Origin: Paenisporosarcina sp. HGH0030
GTDB taxonomy: Bacteria > Bacillota > Bacilli > Bacillales_A > Planococcaceae
Length of the DNA: 64,000 nt
Direction: 5' to 3'
Assembly: GCF_000411295.1 (NCBI RefSeq)
Contig: NZ_KE150421.1
Span: forward strand, 2,290,188 to 2,354,187
Part shown: piece after piece, positions 37,696 to 47,200 of the stretch
Layout: every line of letters begins with the position of its first letter
Position numbering within the stretch: position 1 is the stretch's first letter
Program-made: the position numbers and the translations under genes
The notes under the pieces: model-generated
The model's database searches: none
Told to the model about the DNA's origin: nothing
The model's input: the letters and a program-made list of their open reading frames with translations, nothing else

Positions 37696-37724
37696 AAACC
37701 TCGTATTTTGAAAATACGAGGTTT
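37696..37724. terminator. Terminator after the sigma operon
   Basis: A perfect 29-bp palindrome AAACCTCGTATTTT / AAAATACGAGGTTT around one G; strong hairpin 65 bases after the RsoA-like stop. Confidence 0.75.
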
Positions 37725-37782
37725 CACCTGTTTATTGCTATTCATTTTTATAAAAAAGATTGATTATTTCAGAAATCGAATC

Positions 37783-37808
37783 TTCAACTAAAGCACCCGT
37801 TAGTTGAA
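37783..37808. repeat. Palindromic R repeat, type B
   Basis: Arms TTCAACTAA and TTAGTTGAA around AGCACCCG. Identical to the copy at 38943-38968. Confidence 0.9.
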
Positions 37809-37900
37809 TTAGACAGATTAATTTTACGGTCCATATATATCTATATATTCCCAGTGTAAGCATTCAACAGTTGGTTCACTACCGATAAATTTTATTGTAA

Positions 37901-37923
37901 AAAAGCCACCCATTAGTTCAACA
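37901..37923. repeat. Degenerate R repeat
   Basis: Only the right part is recognisable: GCCACCCATTAGTTCAAC. Confidence 0.55.
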
Positions 37924-38010
37924 ACTCATGCAAATCCCCAAAATTATTGCAATTATACGATTTTTTTTTGCGTTTATTCGGTAATACAGTCTTTTTTTAG
38001 TCACAACCAC

Positions 38011-38235
38011 TTATTCCGGATTGTGTTTGCCATTGCCAATATAGGCCGGTGCTATTTCCCCATCAATATACATGAATCCATAATCAGTTTCTGGCTCGTC
38101 TGAAAAATAAACAATAGCTTTATAGCGTTGAATCCCCGTTTCTTTCAGAGCGTCAAATCTAATATCAACTTCGCGAATTTCTTCCTCAGTATATCCCCGT
38201 TCTGTGTAAAGGTATTCCCGCACATCTTTTTCCAT
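38011..38235 (-). CDS. DUF3139-like protein, N-terminally truncated
   Basis: 74 residues with YLYTERGYTEEEI and VYFSDEPETDYGFMYIDGEI, like the C-terminal part of DUF3139 proteins, which normally start with a membrane anchor. Upstream of the ATG the same frame stays open for about 14 codons (GYYYLTPRASVEEQ), the usual sequence after that anchor, then hits TGA. A short MRMRLLLL peptide in another frame suggests the anchor was lost through a deletion or frameshift. No good ribosome site precedes the ATG. Confidence 0.55.
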   Translation of the reverse strand: MEKDVREYLYTERGYTEEEIREVDIRFDALKETGIQRYKAIVYFSDEPETDYGFMYIDGEIAPAYIGNGKHNPE

Positions 38236-38345
38236 TTGTTCTTCTACTGATGCCCGTGGTGTTAAGTAATAATAACCTCATCCTCATCAACCCCTTTAAT
38301 TTATTTATTGTTATAATACCATATACTTCTTACAATAATTTCTTG

Positions 38346-38372
38346 TTCAACTAAACTGCCCCGTTAGTTTAA
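38346..38372. repeat. Palindromic R repeat, type A
   Basis: Arms TTCAACTAA and TTAGTTTAA around ACTGCCCCG. It ends five bases from the TAG stop codon of the Imm26-like gene. Confidence 0.88.
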
Positions 38373-38376
38373 TAAA

Positions 38377-38835
38377 CTAAAACCATCTATCCAATGTCCA
38401 TCCTTCAGCTAATCTCAGTTTAAGTAAGGTGTCATTCCAAGTTCCCCACGGTGATAGTTGCTTTTGTTCCTCAGTCATTCTTTCGACTTTTTCTCTTTTC
38501 CAAGTATCATAATCAATGATGTGCCAACAAATAAATTCACCATTTACCATATGTTCACTTCTAAATTTTTTAGGTAATTTAAAATCTTGTGGAATGGTAT
38601 AACTACCTTTTTTAGTTACTAACTTTTGATTTAATGCAGTTCCTAAAGGGAAATGAATAAGATATAATTCCTTCTTTTTCACTATTTCATCTTCTATAAC
38701 ATAACCCTCCTTAAATAAGCAGGGTAATATACGAATTAACTCTCCAATGGTTTCGTCTTTATGAACATATTGAAATAACCCTATTCCATTTGATGTAACT
38801 ATCTCAAAAACATCACCAATTTTTAATCGTTTCAC
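38377..38835 (-). CDS. Immunity 26-like protein
   Basis: 152 residues; the start KRLKIGDVFEIVTSNGIGLFQYV fits the Imm26 pattern (G-D-x-F-x-I then a Gly-rich strand) of polymorphic toxin immunity proteins (described at residues 2-24). Cytoplasmic. No toxin gene is visible nearby. Its stop codon is formed at the edge of an R repeat. Confidence 0.6.
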   Translation of the reverse strand: MKRLKIGDVFEIVTSNGIGLFQYVHKDETIGELIRILPCLFKEGYVIEDEIVKKKELYLIHFPLGTALNQKLVTKKGSYTIPQDFKLPKKFRSEHMVNGEFICWHIIDYDTWKREKVERMTEEQKQLSPWGTWNDTLLKLRLAEGWTLDRWF

Positions 38836-38877
38836 TCAAATCATTCCCTAGTATTTTTCTTTATTTTAACGCACGCC

Positions 38878-38971
38878 TTATTAAACTAAACTGCTACGTT
38901 AGTTGAATAAGAAAAAAGAGCTGCCAAAGCAGCCCGATGATTTTCAACTAAAGCACCCGTTAGTTGAAGAA
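38878..38971. repeat. Composite R repeat: type A, GAGCTGCC hairpin, type B
   Basis: Type A copy at 38881-38909 (core CTGCTACG), then AAAAAAGAGCTGCCAAAGCAGC, then an exact type B copy at 38943-38968. The same composite occurs at 49122-49215 and, with two internal deletions, at 40402-40464. Confidence 0.85.
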
Positions 38972-38980
38972 GTTTTCTGG

Positions 38981-39316
38981 TTATGAATGATCTTCTTCAC
39001 TATCTACATCTGGATATTTAGTGAATACAGACTCAAACTCACCGTTATCGATAAGATAATTAATAACTTCATAAATCCTTTCCTTACTCGCAATATCAAT
39101 TAAAACCATTTCACTAGCATGAAAGTAGGCTCCGTTCATACTTTCGCCCGTCTTAACATTCTTTTCTCTTAGGCTTTGAATGTTTCTATATGTAAAAAAA
39201 GTTGCCATCCAAACAGAACTGTCTGAAAATGTTACTTTGACATCCGTATTTACATCTTCTACATCCCATTCTCCGTCTGCCCACTCTTCGGCTTCTATCC
39301 ATAAATCTTTTTTCAT
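38981..39316 (-). CDS. Small immunity-like protein, unknown
   Basis: 111 residues, acidic, soluble, Trp-rich at the N-terminus (LWIEAEEWADGEWDV). I do not recognise the family. Size, acidity and place in a row of such genes suggest an immunity or antitoxin-like role (inference). An AAGGAG-like site precedes the ATG; the gene ends ten bases from an R repeat. Confidence 0.6.
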   Translation of the reverse strand: MKKDLWIEAEEWADGEWDVEDVNTDVKVTFSDSSVWMATFFTYRNIQSLREKNVKTGESMNGAYFHASEMVLIDIASKERIYEVINYLIDNGEFESVFTKYPDVDSEEDHS

Positions 39317-39366
39317 TTAATTTCTCCTTTGTCTTTTAGGCGAAAATGAACTAAACAAAGTTTCAT

Positions 39367-39401
39367 CTTATTGAACTAACCTGCCCCGTTAGTTTAATAA
39401 G
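39367..39401. repeat. Palindromic R repeat, type A
   Basis: A 35-base copy with arms CTTATTGAACTAAC and GTTAGTTTAATAAG. It contains the TAA stop codon (39396-39394) of the gene to its right. Confidence 0.9.
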
Positions 39402-39879
39402 ACATACCAGCTTCTCTAAAGGCATTTCGATAAATCTCAGTGTTTATTCTTTGAACATCAATCTGCAATAATTCTTTTCTAATGGTACTAAATAGGTCAC
39501 TTGGAATATTAGGAAATTTACCTTCAAGATCCTCTCTTTTATCTAAATGATTTAGCGTTTGAATAATAACAAAATAAATGTTTGGATATTGCTTTTTAAT
39601 GTTGGAAGTATGTTTTAGAAACTCTTTGAGATACTTATCAAAATAGTGACGGTTGTATCCTTCTATACCTATATAGAATGGAAATCCACTTCGGTCTTCC
39701 CACTCTATCAAAAGACCCCAAAAAGCAATAAGGGACCCCCCCCTATATCTCAAATTATCGTCGTTAAAGTGTTCATAATAAGGGTAAAACAATTTTACAC
39801 ACCAATCAAAGTCTACTATCCCATTCACTTCTTTTATCATATTATGTAATAGGTCTAATTTTTCTTTGATCGAATTCAT
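39394..39879 (-). CDS. Hypothetical soluble protein (immunity-array member)
   Basis: 161 residues from the ATG at 39879, which follows AGAGGGGG. Aromatic-rich, probably cytoplasmic; no family recognised. The last codon and stop are supplied by the R repeat at 39367-39401, so the natural C-terminus may have been altered by repeat insertion. Confidence 0.6.
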   Translation of the reverse strand: MNSIKEKLDLLHNMIKEVNGIVDFDWCVKLFYPYYEHFNDDNLRYRGGSLIAFWGLLIEWEDRSGFPFYIGIEGYNRHYFDKYLKEFLKHTSNIKKQYPNIYFVIIQTLNHLDKREDLEGKFPNIPSDLFSTIRKELLQIDVQRINTEIYRNAFREAGMSY

Positions 39880-39944
39880 TTGAAACCCCCTCTGGAACGT
39901 AATTAAAATTAACAATATCTCTTATACCTATTTTTATCGCTTTT

Positions 39945-39979
39945 CTTATCGAACTAACCTGCCCCGTTAGTTGAATAAC
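39945..39979. repeat. Palindromic R repeat, type A
   Basis: Arms CTTATCGAACTAAC and GTTAGTTGAATAA around CTGCCCC, between two array genes. Confidence 0.9.
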
Positions 39980-39995
39980 GTTATTCTCATTATAT

Positions 39996-40361
39996 TTACA
40001 TCTTTTTGTCTCTGTCTGGTTCCTTCATAAATATATTTTCATTCTCATCAAATCCTTCAGGTAGCCAGTAATCCTCTGGTAATCCTTTTTCCTCAAATAA
40101 CTTTCGAAGTTGTTCAATTGATTCGGACCACGTTAAAAAGACTTTGATAGAATATGGTGGTTGTCCTTCATCATTCCAAACTGCCCACTTTTTATTAGGG
40201 AGTTCTGTCGCATACCAACCTGCGTCTTCTCCTAGACGCCAAACATAAAACGTGTTTTCTTCAGCAACTTTCCAATCTTTGTAGCCCAAAACTTTCGCAA
40301 ATTCATCGTAATTTTTATAGATGAGAGAGCGTAAAAACTTTTTCACTTGTTCCATTTTCAT
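39996..40361 (-). CDS. Hypothetical soluble protein (immunity-array member)
   Basis: 121 residues, with KKWAVWNDEGQPPYSI and a highly charged C-terminus; soluble, no recognised family. AGGAGAGG precedes the ATG. First (upstream) gene of the array, bracketed by R repeats on both sides. Confidence 0.6.
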   Translation of the reverse strand: MKMEQVKKFLRSLIYKNYDEFAKVLGYKDWKVAEENTFYVWRLGEDAGWYATELPNKKWAVWNDEGQPPYSIKVFLTWSESIEQLRKLFEEKGLPEDYWLPEGFDENENIFMKEPDRDKKM

Positions 40362-40401
40362 CCTCTCCTCCTCTTTTTCTTTACTAACAAAACTGCAACT
40401 T

Positions 40402-40464
40402 CTTATTGAACTAACCTGCCCCGTTAGTACAATAAGAAAGATGATTTTCAGTTAGTTGAAGAAG
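40402..40464. repeat. Composite R repeat with internal deletions
   Basis: A full type A copy at 40402-40436 (arms CTTATTGAACTAAC / GTTAGTACAATAAG), then GATGATTTTCA joined directly to GTTAGTTGAAGAAG. Compared with 38878-38971, the hairpin and most of type B are missing. Confidence 0.75.
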
Positions 40465-40510
40465 AAATGCGTTCAGTAACATATCTATTCTATCGCTGAA
40501 CGAGTGTGCA

Positions 40511-40550
40511 GCATGCACAACGTGTTGACATAACATCAGGATCAGGAAGT
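40511..40550. repeat. S repeat, copy 1
   Basis: Contains TGCACAACGTGTTGACATAA followed by CATCAGGATCAGGAAGT. Near-identical to 40876-40912 and related to 48731-48770. Confidence 0.85.
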
Positions 40551-40572
40551 GATCATTTTTGGTCAAAAACCA

Positions 40573-40704
40573 TTAGTCTTCCATGTTGGGGAAGCATAAG
40601 CATTTTCTCTTAAGAATTTTACAAACATAAAAAGAAGTCGCCCAAAACAATACAGGTAATGAATTAGAAGCAAATGCATGTTCTCTTAAGAATCCTACAA
40701 ACAT
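40573..40704 (-). CDS. Possible 43-residue ORF within T repeats
   Basis: ATG at 40704 preceded by AGGAGG at five bases; the peptide begins MFVGFLREHAFASNSLPV and ends in a Cys-rich tail derived from another T repeat. The start site is good, but the ORF is built from repeats, so it may be a by-product. No family assigned. Confidence 0.3.
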   Translation of the reverse strand: MFVGFLREHAFASNSLPVLFWATSFYVCKILKRKCLCFPNMED

Positions 40705-40828
40705 AAAGTACCTCCTATATAAAAATATGCAAGAAAATCCGAGCTTATTTCCTTGAAGAAAAAAAGTTTCCTTAATGCAACTATAGAATAACATATGCAT
40801 TTTCCCTTGAGAATTCTACAAACATAAA
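40591..40828 (-). repeat. Three T repeats
   Basis: Copies at 40591-40631, 40669-40707 and 40787-40828 share GCAT.TTCTCTTAAGAAT and CTACAAACATAAA on the plus strand. On the minus strand two begin with a ribosome site and ATGTTTGTAG (peptides MFVGFLREHAF and MFVEFSRENAY). Confidence 0.75.
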
Positions 40829-40875
40829 AATACTTCCTGCAGGTAGTAAAAAAATGAACTGGCTTGTATGGTGTA

Positions 40876-40912
40876 TGCACAACGTGTTGACATAACATCC
40901 GGATTGGGAAGT
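40876..40912. repeat. S repeat, copy 2
   Basis: TGCACAACGTGTTGACATAA then CATCCGGATTGGGAAGT. Confidence 0.85.
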
Positions 40913-41000
40913 ATTCGACATTAATCCATAAAGAAAGCTGCCCTTTAAAGGCAACTGGCTTAACATTTGTATATAATCCAACTGACATAATGTTAAATAA

Positions 41001-41031
41001 AAAAATCGTCCGTTCAATCGGACGATTTTTT
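41001..41031. terminator. Intrinsic terminator
   Basis: Perfect stem AAAAATCGTCCG / CGGACGATTTTT with a TTCAAT loop. No clear parent gene remains on either side. Confidence 0.75.
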
Positions 41032-41361
41032 CTTATTGTGCTACTTCGCTGGCAATGCTTGATTCTGCTAAGCCAACTTCTCTTTCGGGAGAAAATTAAT
41101 CAACTTCTGCTTTCTTATAAGTTCAAAAGAAAAAGAGCAGCCGCTACCGTTCATTGTTTAACTCAATAAAGAAAGCGATCCCTGCTAAAGAATCGCTCCG
41201 GCTTGCGGAAGACTAAAAATGTATTTAAAGGGCTTAAGGGCATGTTTGCGCTTAGCTGGCTAAACAGAAATTTGTTCGGATTTTATATGGTTACTGAAAA
41301 TAGACAGCCTTTTTTGATCGTGTCACTTGTTGGTAGTAACCCTCCAACCAATAAATCCATA

Positions 41362-42558
41362 TCAATAATCTTTCAGCTCGATCCCGTTAGCAGCTTTGGC
41401 TATCATTTTTGAAATCATCTTAAATTGTACGATCATAATCGGGGGTATGTGCAACATTAAATTGCGTAGAAAGATTTTGAAGTTTGATTTTTCAATCATA
41501 CTCCTGGCAGCCATTAGTCCTATTTTTTGATTCTTCTCAACAAACTTTCTCATTTTTTGTTCGTAGGCTACAAATGCACGGGCGAAATCGCCATCTGCAG
41601 CTTTAAGTTCACCAGCTAATACATAAGCCCCGACAAGCGCCAGGCTAGATCCTTGACCTGATAGAGGAGATGGACCATACGCCGCATCGCCTACCAATGT
41701 AATCCGCCCTTTTGACCATGTCGGCATGTGAATCTGGCAAACCTCGTCAAAATAAAAGTCTGTCGCATCTTTCATGGTTTTGAGTAGATGCGAGGTTTCC
41801 CAACCTGAATCGCCTAAGAAGGCATTTTCTACTAGTTTCTTTTGAGATTCTGTAGCATTGCGGTCGTGCTTCAATGCCTCTGATTGAAACAAGAACATAC
41901 CCCTTGCTTCGGTATTGTCACGAGCGCTATACATACCTACAGTTTTGCCTGGTATCGTATATAACAGTTGGCGGTGGTCGAGGTTGAGGTAATTCTCGAG
42001 AGTGAAAATCGAGATATAACAGCCAAGCGTCCGTTTAAACTGTGCTTCATCTCCAAAAGTTAAGGTTCGAACATTAGAATGAAGCCCGTCTGCACCGATG
42101 ACAAGGTCAAATGTCTGTGGCTTGCCATGAATAAATTGAACTTCTGCACCAGCTTCAGTCTCATTTATAGCGGTAATCGAATCGCCCCAAATGTAATCAA
42201 CAGTATCCTTGGTTAAATCGTACAAAATGTTACTTAGATCGTCTCGCATGACTTCGATGTCCAGACCATACTGGTTCCCCATACTTGCTTCGCTTATTTG
42301 ACCTTGTATCTTGCTCTTGCTGTTCACAAAGTAAACACCAGTCATGTTCGTGTCAGCTGCACGAACTTGATCGAGTATACCCATCCCCTTAAGCACGGAA
42401 ATGGCTGCACCACGGATATCAACCCCGAATCCACCCGCGCGCAATGCTGGAGCACGTTCAATTACAGTCACGTTGAATCCATGACGATGAAGCCAGTAAG
42501 CGAGTGCCGGACCGGCAATGCTTGCACCAGAAATAAGAACGCGCATCGTTTGTTTCAT
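41362..42558 (-). CDS. FAD-dependent monooxygenase, TetX-like
   Basis: A 398-residue flavoprotein hydroxylase. The FAD-binding start VLISGASIAGPALAYWL has GxSxxG; the NAD(P)H/FAD DG motif is VIGADGLHS and the GD motif is LVGDAAYGPSPLSGQG. This is the UbiH/PHBH group that includes the tetracycline-inactivating TetX; without alignment I cannot say whether tetracycline is a substrate. The C-terminal 50 residues are hydrophobic and basic and may touch the membrane. A GGAG site lies further than usual from the ATG at 42558; the ATG at 42546 is an alternative. Confidence 0.85.
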   Translation of the reverse strand: MKQTMRVLISGASIAGPALAYWLHRHGFNVTVIERAPALRAGGFGVDIRGAAISVLKGMGILDQVRAADTNMTGVYFVNSKSKIQGQISEASMGNQYGLDIEVMRDDLSNILYDLTKDTVDYIWGDSITAINETEAGAEVQFIHGKPQTFDLVIGADGLHSNVRTLTFGDEAQFKRTLGCYISIFTLENYLNLDHRQLLYTIPGKTVGMYSARDNTEARGMFLFQSEALKHDRNATESQKKLVENAFLGDSGWETSHLLKTMKDATDFYFDEVCQIHMPTWSKGRITLVGDAAYGPSPLSGQGSSLALVGAYVLAGELKAADGDFARAFVAYEQKMRKFVEKNQKIGLMAARSMIEKSNFKIFLRNLMLHIPPIMIVQFKMISKMIAKAANGIELKDY

Positions 42559-42679
42559 TATTGCCTATTCACTCCTATCCTAATTAAAGTCTTAACATAC
42601 CCACAGTATATTTATGGACGATTTCACTTATTTAGGACAATAAAATAATAGGAATTTAATTTTAAAAGCTGAGACTAAT

Positions 42680-42711
42680 GTTCAACTATCCTGCCCCGTT
42701 AGTTGAACAAG
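42680..42711. repeat. Palindromic R repeat, type A
   Basis: Arms GTTCAACTA and TTAGTTGAACAA around TCCTGCCCCG. Confidence 0.88.
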
Positions 42712-42920
42712 TTCATTCTTTTACCCATTCTTTTTTCGCTTTTCTATATTCACTCCTTGATGTAAAGAATAGGAGTGACATACTTATCATTAAATATAAT
42801 GGTTCCATATCGAGAACATCTTTTATTAAAAAATTACCCACAAAAGAAGAGCATCCACTAGGCTCTTACCTCGACCGGACTATACCAGATAGTCGTGCCT
42901 GACTTGGTTAGACACGCAAT

Positions 42921-42953
42921 AAAAAAAAGAGCTAGCAAAAATACCGCTAACTC
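42921..42953 (-). terminator. Terminator of the HupE/UreJ-like gene
   Basis: Stem GAGCTAGC / GCTAACTC with one mismatch; eight T on the minus strand. Confidence 0.75.
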
Positions 42954-42978
42954 TCGTATTGATCAATAAATGGCCTAA

Positions 42979-44052
42979 TTACAATCTTTGAATCAACCAA
43001 TAAAATGCCAGCACAAAAATAAGGCAAGACGTTGAGATCATCATTTTACGATACCATGGGAACCTTCGCAGCCATAGCAAGAAGGGAAGTAATAGGCATA
43101 GGAACATGATCTGGCCCGCTTCCACACCTAAATTAAACGTCAGGAGTGAGCCAATCAGATTGCTCTTTGGAAGTCCCGTTTCGGCCAAAGCCCCGGCGAA
43201 GCCCATGCCGTGAATCAGGCCAAATAAGGCCGTCAATAGCCACCGCCATTTCGCCTTTTGAACAAACATATTTTCCACTGCCACATAACAGATCGTCAGG
43301 GCAATCAAGGCTTCGACCCAATGCGAACTGACCTGAATACGGTCGGTGGCCACCAAGAATAGTGTTATGCTGTGGCCGATTGTAAAAGCAGTAACAATTT
43401 TCAATGCATCCTTGAAGCGAGATGCGATTAATACTAAGGATAACAAAAACAGCAAATGATCGTACCCGGTCAAAATGTGTTCGATTCCAAGTACAAAGTA
43501 TTTCCATAGGACGGATCCAATTTCAGGCTGGGGAAGTTCCTGAGGAAGGTCCTGGGGAAGGTTGATCAGAATATCTCTATTAGTGCTATCAATCATATCC
43601 TGCTGAAAATATTCTCCTGCATGGACCATGAGTACACTCGTATGTGCAGGCGCATCGTCAAACACCAAATCGTAATGAAGATTAAATTGTTCGATTTCTT
43701 CATCGGCAATAAACGTCAGTTGAATTTCCATGCCTCTTACGGCACCCTTTTGCGCCATGTTCATCGAAACCAATTCCATCGTTAAGGGCTTCGAATCCGC
43801 ATCTATGCGAAGACCTTTCTGTAGATAGGATTCAATTTTTTGCGAGGCCAGTTCATCGTTCACCAGATTATCCAAGTCAGTACCGAATTGTGGAAACAAG
43901 TCTGTTTGTTCAATAAAAAGATCATAGAGAATCTCGTTCCCTTCAATGTTTAAATCCGAGTAATTCATATCTATGGAATGCGCAAGTGAAGTTGTGGCAG
44001 TTCCAAAAAATAATAAGATGATAAACAATGACAGGAATGAACGTCGAATCAT
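42979..44052 (-). CDS. HupE/UreJ family membrane protein
   Basis: 357 residues: signal peptide (to about residue 25), an extracytoplasmic domain of about 160 residues, then six or seven spans with GIEHILTGYDHLLFLL, AFTIGHSITL and FGLIHGMGFAGAL, the HupE/UreJ_2 pattern. His-rich motifs suggest metal (nickel or cobalt) handling, but no urease or hydrogenase genes are nearby, so the role is open. The Arg-rich N-terminus follows a weak ribosome site. Confidence 0.82.
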   Translation of the reverse strand: MIRRSFLSLFIILLFFGTATTSLAHSIDMNYSDLNIEGNEILYDLFIEQTDLFPQFGTDLDNLVNDELASQKIESYLQKGLRIDADSKPLTMELVSMNMAQKGAVRGMEIQLTFIADEEIEQFNLHYDLVFDDAPAHTSVLMVHAGEYFQQDMIDSTNRDILINLPQDLPQELPQPEIGSVLWKYFVLGIEHILTGYDHLLFLLSLVLIASRFKDALKIVTAFTIGHSITLFLVATDRIQVSSHWVEALIALTICYVAVENMFVQKAKWRWLLTALFGLIHGMGFAGALAETGLPKSNLIGSLLTFNLGVEAGQIMFLCLLLPFLLWLRRFPWYRKMMISTSCLIFVLAFYWLIQRL

Positions 44053-44278
44053 AATGGGACCTCATTTCATAGAAAGTGGAGAGAAAAGATTTACTTTTCT
44101 CTCCTTATTATCTGGTGCTATTGCAAAATCTTATTGGCGATCCAAACTAAATCTGCAAAATTAATCTTGTCGTTATGATTGATATCTGCATCTTTAACCA
44201 TGTGCCAATCCTCACTTGTAATGGTCTTTCCTTAATTCACCGTATCCAGCGTTCAATAAATTCTCTTAAAGTTAGAAG
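44053..44278. other. Region with a dockerin-like remnant
   Basis: See the dockerin fragment at 44118-44231. No other gene is visible. Confidence 0.6.
44118..44231 (-). pseudogene. Dockerin-like tail fragment
   Basis: A 37-codon open frame reads GKTITSEDWHMVKDADINHN followed by DKINFADLVWIANKILQ and a stop. It has the calcium-loop pattern D-x-N-x-N/D-x-x-I-N-x-x-D of type I dockerin repeats. It follows the metallophosphoesterase gene on the same strand but in another frame, behind stop codons. It is probably the former C-terminus of that gene, cut off by a small indel or deletion. Confidence 0.6.
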
Positions 44279-47200
44279 CTAATTCTTTACAGTTTCTGTT
44301 TCAAGGACGCTAATCTCCGCGGCCGCTGCCCAGCCGTTAACACCCGCCGTTGCTTCGAGCTTGACATATGATGCATCTGTCGGATCAAAAGTTGCTACTT
44401 TCTCCGCATTGTCGTTTGCCCAAGTTCCGCTTGCAACTTTAGTAAAGGTCACTCCATCTGTACTTACATAAACGTTATATCCTGTAATATTCCCGTTGCT
44501 GCCTGATGGCCTTGGTAAATACGCGACCTTATCGATTGGGTAAGTTCCTCCAAGATTTAAGGTGATCGATTGAGGGAGAACATCAGATTTATCCCACTTT
44601 GTATGCCAAAAAGTTTGTGAATTTCCGTCAATCGCCATGGATGCTGAATTATTTTCACCAATCGTTTCCTGACTTGTCGCCGTTGCCGTCATTTGAGACT
44701 GAGTGATCTTATTAACCGTTACTTTAGTGCTTGTTGTCAAAGGGACGTTATTGGGATTTTTCACCCCAGTTGGCAAAGTTACAGTTCCATTGACAGCGAA
44801 GGTTTGTGCAGTCTTTACAGTGGGATCATAGTTTGAAGCATCTACATTCCATGTCACATTGGCTTCTCCCCTGCCTGCATCAGTATCCAAGGATACTGAT
44901 GCAGGCAATCCAAGGGCGTCCGCTGTCTTCGCCGTTCCGATTGTCAACCCTGTTATGTCAGCAGGCGCAGTGATGCTGTTTAAATTAACACTTTGAGCCT
45001 CAATGTCAATGTCCTGCGACGAACGGTTATACATGGAATCGTCGGCAAATACCCTGAGTATATATGGAGTAGTCGGCGACAAATCTGTAAACTTATACTG
45101 TCTGTATTCATCGAATGGTTTGTCTAGCGGCAGTGAAAGGCTGTTAAACGATTTGTCCACTTTCCCGGTGAGCTTGTTGATAAGCTGAATATTGTATTCC
45201 AAAACGCGCACATTGTCATTTGCTTGCTTTATTGTAAAAGCAAGTTCGTTGTTTTTGTAGGAATCGACCGTAATACCCTCTTCAAACTGCGGAGCTATGA
45301 GTTCTCTTATATCGCTCCTGCTATAGGTAAAGGCATCTTTGCCTTCACCAACGACTTTTACAGAAGGTATGCCTACATATTCATCTGTACTCAAATTATA
45401 CTGTTTGATGATAATTTTTGAACCGTAAACCTCTATGAAATTCGCGATGCGAGGTGTGGTATGGTATTTGATATACGAGCCTTCTATATATCCTCCGTAC
45501 GGTCCGTTATCAATATAACTGGAATATGAACTCGCACCGCTGTCGAGATACGTAGCCGCACCTTGATAGTGAGAACGTTCGTCGGTCGGGTCGTATTGCG
45601 TATGACCTGACATATATACCACTTGTGAAAAATTATTGTCGGCAATATATTTACCTACATTATTACTTGCCGCGCTGCTCCATGCCGATCCCCACGCGGT
45701 TCCGCTTATAGGGTAGTGAGAAGATACAAATATGGGTTTGGTTGGATCGTAATCCTCTTCTTTTCTAATTTGGTCGAGGAAATTGGTGGCTTTTCCCACC
45801 GTTTTTTCGTTGTTATAATTTCCGTCAAAACCCACAAAATTATATCCTTTTACCTTTACCCTATAAGAATCGTTAAAGAAATTGTTATCGTATGAATTCG
45901 TTGACTCGTTCCACGCGCCCGCCGAACCGACAGGAATAAATTGTTCGGCTCCGCCCATATCATGGTTGCCTCTTACCATATAAAACTTCGTATTTTTTAA
46001 CAAACCCTCATTTGTAAGTTTAGTATGTATGTCTGTCAGATTTTTCATCCATACATATTCATTTGCATTGTTACCGCCGGTAACGTCGCCAGGAATAAAA
46101 AGTACGTCGGCCTGTGGGAATAGTCTCAGTTCTGTTCTGTAATCTTTTTCAATGCGCGCGTGTGTTGCGGGATTACCACTGATTTCCGGGTCGCTGTCCA
46201 CAATCATATTTAAACCGGCGGGAGTTAATGTTTTATTGCTTTTTTGATAGATGAATAGGGCGTTGTTTAGTTCACGTTCGTAATAATTGATGGTTTCCTG
46301 TGTATATAATTTTACTTTTTGCGTTCTTGCAACCGAAGTTGCAGTATTCAAAACCTTTTTCAAATGATCAAAATCGGTTTCGCTGAAGCCTTTGCCAAGT
46401 CCGTCTGCTATTAGTGTATTTGCTTCTGATATTGTGTCGTTAAGTGCGTTCATATCTACTTTATTTACAGCGTAACTATTATAATTAGCTTGGACTACAT
46501 CACTGCTAAATGCACCTTTCCAAACATTCAGATCAGCTATATCGAATGAATTACCGCCATGTTTGCCCAATCCGTCGCTACCTATATTTAATGGGTTCGA
46601 TGTATCTAAAGATCCGATTCCCAGCGAAGTTTCAGTCATTTTGTAACCATCAATATACAACGATCCGAGCATTTTATCTCTGTCTACAACAAATGTCACG
46701 TAACGCCAATCGGAAGCATTAAACGTGTCGCGCCCAAATTTTACTGATGTGGTCGGGAATCCTAAATTCATATTGACCGAATTGGCTGATGTATAAATCG
46801 CCCAGCCTTCATTAGAGCTCTTAGTAAAATCCTTGTTTGATAATATTACCTGATTATTGTTAGTGTCACCCTTATACCAGAAGGATGTGGTATAACTGTC
46901 ATTACCAAAATTCAAGCTATGCTTTGTACCGACATAATTGCCGTCTCCACTTTCTAAGTGCAGAGCTTTGGTCCCGGGTAATACACCGTCTACATAACTA
47001 TAATTTCCTTTCCCTTCCAAGTTCTCTTGATTTGCATCGTCCTTTAAATTATTATCGAATTTCATCGATGCAATAAGGGGATTGGCATTTAATACTGCGT
47101 TCGTGGGCAATGAAGTTTTTCTGTCACTATTTGATGGTAAACCAACTACAACACGCAATTTTTTACCAATATCATTTAACGTTACGGTGTAGCTTTTGGA

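Larger units (their letters stand above)
37632..38010. other. Intergenic region with repeats
   Basis: No gene. It holds the sigma operon terminator, one full palindromic R repeat (37783-37808) and a half copy (37901-37923). Confidence 0.7.
40437..41361. other. Repeat-rich region without recognised genes
   Basis: It holds two S repeats, three T repeats with possible tiny ORFs on the minus strand, and a terminator at 41001-41031. In the last 330 bases I see no supported gene. Confidence 0.6.
42559..42978. other. Intergenic region with R repeat and terminator
   Basis: No supported gene. It contains an R repeat at 42680-42711 and the terminator of the HupE/UreJ-like gene. Confidence 0.6.

Noticed and set aside
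41203..41412. 69-residue plus-strand ORF
   Set aside because: No ribosome site and overlaps the end of the well-supported monooxygenase gene.
42678..42902. 74-residue plus-strand ORF
   Set aside because: Starts inside an R repeat, no ribosome site, no recognised family.
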